Positions 45,918 through 56,000 of a stretch of DNA of 64,000 nucleotides are shown in pieces; the stretch's first letter is position 1, and every line of letters begins with the position of its first letter. Origin of the DNA: Aurantiochytrium sp. KH105. Its lineage: Eukaryota > Sar > Bigyra > Thraustochytrida > Thraustochytriidae. The position numbers were made by a program, and so were the translations under genes. Under the pieces are notes generated by a model. It was not told where the DNA came from, ran no database searches, and saw only the letters and a list, made by a program, of their open reading frames with translations. The stretch is from NCBI GenBank assembly GCA_003116975.1, contig BGKB01000007.1:310001-374000 (forward strand), in the 5' to 3' direction.

Positions 45918-47501
45918 TAAATTGTCACTGCCCTGGTGCTGCGGCGCTCCCGGCGACGTTGGGCTCCGGTATTGTAATATATTTTGCTTGGCAATAATTA
46001 CAGAGCCCAGCGTGCGGACAGAGTTCACCTTGTACGCAGAGATGGCCGTGGCAATCTCCTTTTCGGATACTTCAATGGGGCCCTCAACCTCCGGAAGAAG
46101 AAATTCGGCACGGCCATAATCTGTACTCCAGGGATGCGCCGAGATCTGCGCAAAGGATGCCCGCTTGGAGAGATCTTTTTCTAGAATGGACTTTAAGAGG
46201 CCAACGACATCGTGGTCACTTTCCCTGGTCGTAACACCGGCGGATCCGGGGCGTGGTGGGTAGTTTACATCTCCTTCCTGGATCAGGTCGATGAGCGCTT
46301 GCGCAGTATCAGCAACGAAGGGGGGGGTGCCGAAGATCATCATGAACAGGGTCGCGCCAACTGCCCAAATGTCAGCAAGCTTGCCATTGAAGGCCTCCCC
46401 AGAGCACATTTCGGGCGCAAGAAAGGCCATTGTGCCATCTGTCCGATTAATCATGGGATCTTCGTCATCGCGAAAAGCCTGCGCAGCGCCAAAGTCGGAC
46501 AGCAAGAGGCGATCCGTTTTGTCGACAAGTAAATTGCTTGGCTTGATATCCTTGTGAATGATGTTGTGCTTGTGTAAATAGTCCACAGCAGAAACGAGCT
46601 GGACCATTAGTCGTCGGGCTCTGCACTCTTGAAGAGGAGATGCCTTGCTGTGATCCGGCATGAGCGCTCCGCCATCCACAAAGGACGTGACCATGTACGT
46701 CTTGGGGTGACTTGGGTCATCGATTACCTCTATGAGAGGCAAAATGTTGGGGTGACGCAAACGCTTCTGGATGGCAATTTCTCGCTTCAAATCCGTCCTT
46801 GAAGCATTACTTGTGCGCGGACCGAACTGAGCACGTTTTAGCCTTTTCCGATCGATAATTTTGATGGCACATAGCATTCCCGTCTCATGCCGTGCTCGAA
46901 CAACGACCCCAAAGCTACCTGTGCCAATCACTGCGCCAAGCTTGTAGCCATTGACTTTGATCACGTTTCCGTCCTCATCGGCGGTGACTTCATTCGAAGT
47001 TGTGATTTGCGTCTGCAGCGACGGTCCCATCTGAGGTGAGAAAGCGCCACGCTTGATCATGGATGACCGCCGACGTTCTGCGAGCGGATCAGCATCACTC
47101 GCAGCTCGATTCTCAAGAAAAGATTGCGTGGACGTTTCGGGAATCTCATTACTGCCGCTGCCATTGCTGCTGCTCGAGTGCGGTGCCGACGGAGTCGGCG
47201 AGTCTCCGCTGTCAGCGATCAAATCAAGTAATTCATGCGAAAGCTTTCGGTATTGTGCGATGAGTTTGCGCGCTTCGATTAGATTGTCAAATTCATCTGC
47301 CCCAGCTGACTTTTGTGTTTCTTCTCGCATGAACTCAAGAGCTCGGCGCACAAGGTCACTTTCTGCAGCCGTCGCCACCTTCACACGAAGCACAGAGCTC
47401 GTAGATGGTCTCGGAACCACGACGGATGAACGCGCGCTTGCATTAGTCTGTTCGCCAAAGCTGATCTCGTTGCCGAGCGGCAAGCTCGCAGATCCCCCCA
47501 T
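45912..47501 (-). CDS. CaMKK-type serine/threonine protein kinase, probably N-myristoylated
   Basis: The protein has 529 residues from an ATG at 47501. The N-terminus MGGSAS fits the N-myristoylation pattern (Gly2, Ser6), and residues 20-170 are Ser-rich linker. The kinase domain has glycine loop IGTGSFGVVV (~191), CAIKII, LIEVIDDPSHPKTYMV (very like the EVLDDP segment of CaMKK), catalytic IIHKDIKPSNLL (~313), LLLSDFGAA and FLAPEM. The usual HRD arginine is replaced by Lys. After HPW the tail (EVSEKEIATAIS, then LGSVIIAKQNILQYRS) parallels the CaMKK regulatory tail. CaMKKs phosphorylate AMPK/SnRK1 and CaMKI/IV activation loops, so this is probably an upstream activator of an AMPK-like kinase. 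Calmodulin binding is not proven. Its last two codons and stop overlap the NACHT gene on the other strand. Confidence 0.87.
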   Translation of the reverse strand: MGGSASLPLGNEISFGEQTNASARSSVVVPRPSTSSVLRVKVATAAESDLVRRALEFMREETQKSAGADEFDNLIEARKLIAQYRKLSHELLDLIADSGDSPTPSAPHSSSSNGSGSNEIPETSTQSFLENRAASDADPLAERRRSSMIKRGAFSPQMGPSLQTQITTSNEVTADEDGNVIKVNGYKLGAVIGTGSFGVVVRARHETGMLCAIKIIDRKRLKRAQFGPRTSNASRTDLKREIAIQKRLRHPNILPLIEVIDDPSHPKTYMVTSFVDGGALMPDHSKASPLQECRARRLMVQLVSAVDYLHKHNIIHKDIKPSNLLVDKTDRLLLSDFGAAQAFRDDEDPMINRTDGTMAFLAPEMCSGEAFNGKLADIWAVGATLFMMIFGTPPFVADTAQALIDLIQEGDVNYPPRPGSAGVTTRESDHDVVGLLKSILEKDLSKRASFAQISAHPWSTDYGRAEFLLPEVEGPIEVSEKEIATAISAYKVNSVRTLGSVIIAKQNILQYRSPTSPGAPQHQGSDNLL

Positions 47502-48075
47502 GGATCGGTCCTCCAGGCTTTTATTGCTTCACTGCAAGAGTCACGAGATCGATCGACAATTCTCTCGAGTTGCGTCTGTCAGCCACTGGCCCGGGTTGAC
47601 AAACAAGGTAAATTAGGTTTTAGATTGACTGATCGTGAATTTGCAAACGAGGAAAGAGAAAACAATCGGCCCGACCCGCCGGAGCCGATGCCTTTTTCGG
47701 GATCTGCGCTAGCGTACGAATCTAGGACGAGCGCGAGTTGAACTCATTGTCGGCCTAGATTTAAGCTGGGCGAGACGCATCTCCCGTAACAAGACTGGGT
47801 TTATGCTCAGTGCAGTGCCACTGTCAGCACAAGGCGGCCCTAAAACCGATGTCCGTAACGGATCAATTCAACAATCTCGTGCGCCACTACTAGGCCTATA
47901 AGTGAATGTAGGCCCTTTTTTTTTGTGCTAACAGTATGACTGAATAAGAAAGAATGGAGAAATGCAGAAATGCAGAAAGAAAGAACGAAAGAAAGAAAGG
48001 TCGATTTGTGATTGTACTCCTACTTGGAGAATTTTGAGGGGCCAAAGAGAGGGCGAATTTGCTCCATCCTGTTTC
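47502..48075. promoter_or_regulatory. Region upstream of the CaMKK-like gene
   Basis: This is the 5' flank of the kinase and the 3' flank of the flavin monooxygenase, both on the reverse strand. It contains CGTAACGGA (47854-47862), TAGGCCTA (47891-47898) and a T9 run (47917-47925). An A/G-rich AAAG-type run (47971-48000) lies near the monooxygenase stop. No gene is seen. Confidence 0.45.
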
Positions 48076-49832
48076 CTAAATGAGCGACCTCCGATACGTA
48101 TCATCTTGAGCAGGAAAAGGCGGCCGGATATTGCCGACGTGATTATAAACGCGGCGAGCCTCTTCAAAGCGATCCACGAGCACTGCGTAGTCATCGAGAT
48201 GCGCCTCGCGTGCCAGGTCCAGCATGTACTCCCATTGATCTCGGAGAACGTGCGCAGAAGCTTCGGGTAGCTCGCCAGCAGCCACGCGCGCATCCATAGA
48301 AAGCATACCTTTCTTGCGATCATCAAGATTTGGGACATCGTCCCGATGAGTGATCATGTATGCGACCCAACGGGCCTGCATCTCGAAAAACGGGAAAGGA
48401 ACGATTGGCTGGTTCAGCCCAACAAAGAAGAGCATCGGGTAATCGACGTGCATAAGATCCTTGTACACGGAGCGCACGCGTTTCGCCGAGGCAGTAAGCT
48501 CCGGCACACCAGGAGGGAGAAAGGGATAGTCGAACTGGTATCCTGTGCAAAATATGACAGTGTCGGCCTCGAGCGGGGCGCCGCGAGAAAAATGTACAAC
48601 TCGAGACCCGTGCTCGAGAGACTCGAGGCGTGGGCGCCAGCGAACGCACTGGGTGTTTGGAATCCGATAGCAGTATGGCCCCTCCATCTCGAGCTCTACA
48701 AGGTTACCCTCACGATCTGTTGCACGCGGCTCCTTGGGGCAATCATCGTCGCACACGTGCACTTGCGATGCGATTCCGTCAAGCTCACGCGCAATATCTG
48801 TCCCCGAGCTCTGAGCTCCCACCACAACCACCACTTGATCGCGGTAATCTTGAGGTCGTCTGTAGTCTTTTGAGTGAACCCAATGCCCCCCCCACTTTTG
48901 GGCGTCTGTGGCAAGTCGGCCCGGGATGAGTCTCTTATTGAAGTGCCCGTTGCAGACGACAACTGCGTCAAAGGTTTCCGTCTCAACCTCTTCACCCTTG
49001 TGCGTGACTTGGAATTCGCCAGATTCCATGATTGCAATGTGTTGGACTTGTCTGTTAAAGCGAATATATTGTACTAGCCCTTTGGCCGCGGCGAAGGCAT
49101 GCAAGTAGTTCTCCATGTCACGACTGCCCACGAAGGAGGACAAACCCTTGGGAAAGGGAAAGTCAGAAAAGGCCATGAGTCGCGTGGGAAGATTGGTGCG
49201 AAGGCCATCGTAGAGCTGTGAGTCTGGCTGGCTCAGCGACCATGTACCGCCTACCTCGGAGTGCGCTTCGAGCACTTTGACGCTGGCGCCAGCTTTGGAG
49301 AGGGCCTCAGCGCATGCCTGTCACCATTTTACGAAATTAGACGACGTTGCAAAGCAACACGATTGGAAAGAAGCACGTCGTGAGTGCCATGATACGTACT
49401 CGAGAGGTTAGTTTCTTGCAAGTTGTTTCCTTTCCTAAAAACTTTTAATTGGCAGCACGTCGTGAGCGCGTCGTGAGCGCCTTGCGGACCAATTCGGCCT
49501 CAATTTTTTCTTTGCTCAGCCAATTCCCTCTCCGCTTTGCCCCCTTCATCTTGGTCTCGCGGTCACAGAGCCAGCGGAGCGCACGCGACGGGCCATCCGC
49601 GAGGCCCGCGAGCCCCCACGCGTCCCAAGTTGCGCGCGACTCCCTGCGCCTCGCGTGCCGCCGGGTCACCTCACCTGGCTGGCCCCAGGAAAGAGCATCG
49701 CCACACATCGCAGCGTCCTGGGCCTCCCTCCTTCGTGGGCCATCTCCTGCCTTGTGCCTTGCGCCTTCGCTCGCGACTCGCGAAACGTACCAGGCCCGAA
49801 GCGCCCGCGCCCACGACGCACGTGCGCATCAT
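48076..49832 (-). CDS. Flavin-containing monooxygenase, two exons
   Basis: I reconstruct complement(join(48076..49317,49791..49832)), 427 residues. The frame open from 49317 starts inside the FAD-binding domain (ACAEALSKAGASVKVLEAH, then EVGGTW) and lacks the dinucleotide motif. A short upstream reading from the ATG at 49832 (or 49829) gives MMRTCVVGAGASGL and ends at a GTACGT donor. Joined to the acceptor at 49318 it restores GAGASGLACAEAL exactly in frame. Other family marks are GHFNKRLIPG, VVVVVGAQSSGTDIA (NADPH site, ~175), HWVHSKDYRRP near the FMO fingerprint position, and FCTGYQFDYPFLP. FMOs are FAD/NADPH enzymes that oxygenate nitrogen or sulfur atoms of small molecules. The substrate is unknown. 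No membrane helix is seen at the C-terminus, unlike mammalian FMOs. Confidence 0.85.
49318..49790 (-). other. Intron in the flavin monooxygenase gene
   Basis: The intron is 473 nt, with donor GTACGT directly after the CTG codon of GASGL, acceptor GGTGACAG, and a CTAAT branch-site-like word about 19 nt before the acceptor. Removing it joins two halves of a conserved FAD motif without a frame shift. The intron frame reads through without a stop for some distance, so exon 1 alone would appear to continue into unrelated sequence. Confidence 0.8.
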
Positions 49833-50085
49833 CCTTGTCTCGACGGCCACGCCGGGGCGTGCGGATGGGTCTCGCTGTTTGATCTTGGTCGCATGTCGCC
49901 GCTCGTCGCGCCCGACCCGCCATGGTTGAAGCTGAAGTTTGTGATGGTGGGCAAGGCCCGTACACACCTGATCACGGGGACCCGGTGTGCACCGGGATCG
50001 CGCGGCCCGGGGACCCCTGGGTCCGGGCGGGTGGCCCGGGGTGGGTGGTGGGCGCAAAGCGCGATTCTGGACGCGGCGAAAGAGG
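49833..50085. promoter_or_regulatory. Bidirectional promoter region between FMO and URB1
   Basis: The two ATGs are only about 250 nt apart and diverge. The sequence is GC-rich, with GGGTCCGGGCGGGTGG-type runs near 50020-50045. The + strand frame is open here but has no ATG before 50086. Confidence 0.45.
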
Positions 50086-53000
50086 ATGGCGGGCGAGCGC
50101 GCGGCAGCGGGCACAGACGCTGGCGTGAGGACGTCGGCGGACACGAAGATGCAGGCGTCCGCGTCGTCCAAGGCGAACAAGAGCGTTCCCGAGGTGGACG
50201 GCCCGCTCGAGGCGCAGGACTTCGTGGCCGCGCTCAACGCTGACGAGACGCACGTCGTCTGCGATGGTCTGGTCCGCTTTGTACAGGCAACGCGAGGCGT
50301 ACAACCGGAGCAGGAGAATAGTGCAGTCAATGAGTATTTGAAGTTGTCTCCAGAGTGCACCGAGATTTTCTCGTGGTGGGATGCCGTGCGAACAGGGCAA
50401 ATGACGGTGGAAAAGGGCTCCGAAGGCAGCGTCATGGCTGCCATCTTCGACGCGTTTGCTGTCATCTTGTTCCTCGCGCATCCTGTCAAAACTACGACCT
50501 CGCAGATCCAGGTCACCCGCAAGCTTCTTTCGCGGACTCGTTTCTTCAACAAATTCCTCGAGTCCACACGCGATCAAAAGCTGCTGCGCAACCTTCTCAA
50601 GCTTCTCGTTGCAATGGTCACGAAAGGAGCTGGGGTCGCTCGTGAGCTCTTTGGCAAACTCCCATTTTCCAGCCCAAACATGCTGCGTCTCGCTGACAAG
50701 GGCGATGTTGGGACTGGCAAGAATCGCACCAGGGGAGGCACCACTCGCTTTGGATCAACGCGTCACCGCTTCCTACAACTCACGCTCGCACTGCTGGAAC
50801 ACGGTGACGTCACAACCAAGAAGCGAGTCATCGAACCCAAGGGCGTGGCCCTGGCAGCCCTCCGTCGCATCGACGAGGACCCTACGGACATGGTGACTTT
50901 TTTCCTGACTGGACTTAAGACCTTTGTTTTGCAGGACACCGCGATCGGGAGGAAGGCAAAGATCACATTTTTCGGACAGCCGCTCGTCCTTGAGACCATG
51001 CTGCTCCCCTTGTACGACTCACCTCACAAGATGGTGCGAGACTGTGTGCACGATTTTCTCTTTGCCGCTGTAGTGCGTCCGGAGTCGAGCGTCTTTCCCG
51101 CTATTTCGGACATTGCCAACGCAGACTCCCTCAAAGCGGAAAACGCTGCTTTCAACAAGCGAATCGAATCACAGCTTGCGCGACGAAACAGAATCATCGC
51201 TTCGATGGCTCGTTCGCTCAATCCCGTCAATGACCCGAAACAGCGTGAGCTTCTCTTGGCCATTCTCGAGCTCGATGACTCCCTTATGGAGGCCTTCTTT
51301 GCCACGAGCTGGAACAAAATCAATCTCGATCCCCGGCCGTCCATTGTATGGGTGCGAAACGTGGTCTTTGTGCGCAAGTTGCTCAATTTTCCTCCGCCCA
51401 AGACGCAAAACCTAGAGGCCTTTCGAAATGTAACCGCCCAGACGAGTGACGACGACGTCTCAGGTGAGACAAACATGCCCACATTTAACAGCCCGGCGGC
51501 ATCCAAGCTCGATGCTTTCGCCAATACGGTGCTAGCATGTGCGCTTCCGAGCGCAACTGCTGTTTCACGCGCGATGCTGAGCAAGGGAATTCAACACAGC
51601 AGCAGTCTTGTTGTCGTTCACACACTCGATCTTCTTTCGCATTTGCTACAGCGTATCGTACTCGTCATGGAGGAGTCGCTTCGGGCAGATCAAGGAGGCG
51701 CGCCGCCGGACAGCGTTTCCCTAAGGGATACTGTTGGCCGCAAGCTCGTCCATCGCATCCCAGATGTGAGCGTTTTGATCACGCTCGTAATGACCGCAAG
51801 TCAGAAGCATAAATCATGGCAAGCCGAGGAAGCGGAGTGGGTCCTCTTCAAGGCGGCACGCGTTATGCACTGGTATGGGTCTCTCCTACCCGAAACTCTC
51901 CATGGCAAGCTTTCCATCGAAAAATTCTTGCCCCTGTACGACGCGCCGCCTTCGAGTGTATCTCTGGCGGCGCACATCTCGTTTGCGCGCATGTTTGACG
52001 CCGTGGGTGCAGCGAACCTTGCATGGCAGAGGGCCGAGGCCCTCTTGCGTGTTTGTCAACTTCGTTGCTTCTGCGCGCAAGACGTGAATACGATTGACGC
52101 GATCATTGAAAACATTTTCGTCTCGCTCGTGGCGACGTCCTCGTACGTGGCAGGGCGAAGGTCGAGCGAAAGGATTCACGCTAGGGCATGGGCCAAAGCA
52201 GCACATTCACTTGAAGACGCTACCTTTGTGGCTCGGACAATCACCGAAGCGGTGACGTCCAAGCCTTTTCCAAGCTGCGACGAAATTTTACTTCTCGGTC
52301 TCGAAGAAGCTCGGCGCAGCGAATCAGCAACAGGTAGCAAGGTGTCTCGTGACGTCATGCACCGGGTCGTGGTTGAGCTCGTTCATACACTTTCAGATCT
52401 ATCAAAGCTTGTTCCCGTTCTCGTCGAGGCAAACCTTACCGACATGATTCCTGCAGGGGACTCCATTCTCAAGTATATTCAGCATGTGCTGGGCGTCCCT
52501 GTTCCTGGGGCTGAAAAGCTGAGCTCAAGTTCTGCGGCAAGGACCTTTGTACGTGAAGTCCTGGCTGTTGACGTCACTCCAAAGCGCTCTGCACGAGCCT
52601 TTCGTACGAGCTTTGGCATTGCTTTGCAGAGCGCGTTCAAGAGCGCGGACTATCAGCGGTCTGCCCTAATCCCATCCGAGGGTGTCCCCAACGCTCGTAC
52701 GAGGTTGCTTGACGCAGTCGATGAGGTGCCATCTGAGGATGTTAATGAGATCGCACTTTTCGTTTCACGCGCGATTGGGGCCTTTCTTGATGCCGCTCAG
52801 GAGCCTCGGTCCTCGGATGCAGGACCTGCGCTAGAGTTGTGCATGGAAATTCTTATCGCATGCGTGGACAAAGATCCCGAGTGTATTGTCGAAAGTTTGA
52901 GTGGACATTCGGCTTTGCGCGAACTCGAGGTAGTCCCCCAAGCGGTGCAGGTTCGTTTGGGTCAGCTATTTGATGCAGCTCGCGATTCGACGAAACTCTA

Positions 53001-56000
53001 CGCGGCGTCCATCAGCGTTCTCACATCCTGGGTTGCTCTTTTCGAGAACAGCCCTAATGAAGACGTTGCCTGCTGCCTGCTCCTCAGTCGCCACTGCCTG
53101 GTCCAGTCGCGGCTTCAAGACGCTGCAATTAGCCTCCTCGACCGCATCTCCGCGGCGCATCTGGAATCCGAAAAGGAAAAACCACTATCGCGTGCTCTCG
53201 TTCTCTACGCACTCTCACATGGCCCTGCGGACGCCCAAACCCTCCTCCGTCTCCTTCAAATGGCCGACCGTCAGCCAGGTCCAGACGTTGACGATGCGCT
53301 TGTGGGTTGCTGCGAAAAGCTTGTGCGCGAGCATTCGTTGACGACGCGCGCGAGCTTTGTAGGCGCGGCATTGCAGGATCCCACAAGCGCAGTGTGTGCT
53401 GCGGCCTCGGTGCTTTGGACTCAGCCCTCTCTGAAGCGGGTCCATGCGCTCTCGCTCTTGTCTGGCTGGACCTCGCTCGCTGAGACGGCCCTCGCATACT
53501 TGTCTCGCGAAGGCGGCGACATTGCGCTCTTTTGGGAGTTCTTGGCTCACTGTCCTCGTCGCGTCTGTGTTCAGCACTGCTCCTCGGATCTCTCGAAGCG
53601 AATTCGCACGCAAACGATTCGTGATGCTCCTTTGCCGCGACAAGCGTTTATTGCCGAAGCGAAACTGAATTTCGCACGAAAGGGAAAACGGAGCGATATC
53701 GAGAACCTTGTGGAGGCTGCCCTCGACAGCACTGCAAGCGACCACGAGAAGGGGCTCGCTTTGGAATTGCTCGTCAGAGAAGGGAAGAAGGAAGCTGAAG
53801 AGATTGCTGCTCAGCATGCTGGCCAAGCCCCAGAAGCAGACGATGGCGGAGACAGTGCATCGGCCTTTCGCGAGGCGCTCTACGATAAATACGCGGGGCG
53901 TCTCGCAAGCGATTTGCTGCAGGGCGCGCTGGACGCAGCGTCGGATGCTGCTCGCTTCAAGGACCTTCAAATGCTCGAGCGTCTTGTTGACGTTGCAAAC
54001 GGCCAAGCGCAGGGGCGTGTTCCTGCGAGCGTTGTATCGCGCGCAATTCAGTGTGCGGCATCCGATGACAGAATGATGAAGACCGTACTTGGACTTCTCG
54101 AGTCTGGTCTTGCTTTTGCCTCCGAAGCGCACGTGGATGCTGTCTTGGCTTTCAAGGGGCTTCACGGTAATGAAGCGCTCGAGCGCATCTGGCTCAGCCT
54201 GGCGCAGCGACTCCCTGCTTCGGCATGCCCACATGAGCGCTTTGAGGGTCTGCTGGCGTCTTATAAGGGTACAATGGGTGCAGGAGACTGCGTGCGGCGA
54301 TGCCTCATTCAGATCTTTGAGGAGCAACGATCGGGTTCGCTTGACGCCTTTGCGTACTGCATTGGCGAGAGGGCATCGCTGGACGCAGAGACAATTGATG
54401 TTCCCTGCGAGAGCTCCACCGAGGCAACAGATCCAGTCGTTCTACGAACGCTTTTGACATCTCACTTCGACTGGATCTTCACGGACCTCGATTTCCAGGG
54501 CAGTCTTTCAACTTCCTTCCCCATCTTCCGCAGCATGAGTCCACAGAGCCCGCAGCCCTATTGTCTTTCTGCGTGGCGAATTTCGGACCTTGTGGACATG
54601 CATAATGAGGTCAATAAGCGCGTGCACGTGCCACAATCCACCAAGAAGAGGGCAAGGCCACAATCGCAGCATGGAAAATCAACCTCCAGTAAGCGTGCCA
54701 AGCAACTCGATGCATCATACGAGGAGCTCGGCTCCGACGGACCGGGGAGTGACAGCGACAGTGGCCATGGTAGCGACAGCGACAGCGAGTCTGGAGAGGA
54801 AGAGGAAGAGGAAGAGGTCGTTGCCGAAGACATGGCGAGCGGCGATGAGATGGATTCGCATGCGAAGGCTGTCTCTACTCTCGGAGGCGGAATCGCCAAA
54901 GATATTCATCAGGAGATTGAGGCTTTGGCTAAAAATGAGACGCATTCGGAAGCTGTCGACCCCAGCTTTGCGCTGCGAGTGCTTGACCGCTTCTTTACAC
55001 TTCACGCTGTGCTTGCGGATTTGCCTGCCACATCCGCTGATGAAGATGATAGCGACGAAGACACGATGGATGTCGATGAGAACACTGGTGAACCTCAAAG
55101 GCGTCGCGAGAGTTTGGCGGTTGCCTTCCCTTCACGACGACTTATCGACAGCGGAGTCGCTGCGTTCTGTATCTGGGCCCTGAGTTCGTTTTGTGAAGAC
55201 GTGCGCAGGATAGCAGCCCGGTGCTTGCAGCGCTTTGGTCAGCTTCTGATGCGGGATCCCTTGTTCAAGGACAAAAAGCAGTTTCTTCTCGTGCTGCGAT
55301 ACTTGCGAAATGCGCTCGAGACCGGTGTCTCGACGCGTGTGTCTGGAATTCATTGCAGCTTTATCTCTCACGCTCTTGACATCGTTGGCAAGCCTTCTCA
55401 CAGCATGTACGAACTCGTATATCGCTTCCTTCTTCGCGCCCCTGCGATGGATCTTTCCTCGGTGCCATTATTTTACCACACGTTCTCGAGCGGGACACCA
55501 AACTACCGCGTTGAGCGGAGCTGGATGGTCCGTGTCATGGAGCAAGGCATCCGATCTCGCTTTGACGTTGGCGTGCTGGTGAATCGCCACGTACCGAGCA
55601 TCTTCATGTCCTTTGTGAGCTCGCCCATAGGCGACGTATATATGCACAAGCATGTGTTGGAGGTGCTCGTTAAGACTGCACGATCAGGACCACATGGCGC
55701 CCGCGAACTTGTGCGTGCTGGTGTGATCGGTTGGGCGACCCAAGTGTTGGCGCAGAGCCTTGAGCGAGACGATCTCGCGGCATCTGCTCTCGTCGACCTC
55801 ATCGAACTGTTGTGGCACGCCGCAAAGGTCGCGGCTCTGCCCTCGAATGCTGATCATCCAGGCAAGGGCTCCGACCAGGGATCAGATGGGGTGGTCGCGG
55901 AGAGCGTCTGCAAGGCAATAGATATTGAGGCGGTATGTGCGGCATCTTGGCTGGTTGAGGAATTTCCGCGACTGCTGGTTTCCTTGGGGGACTACCAACC

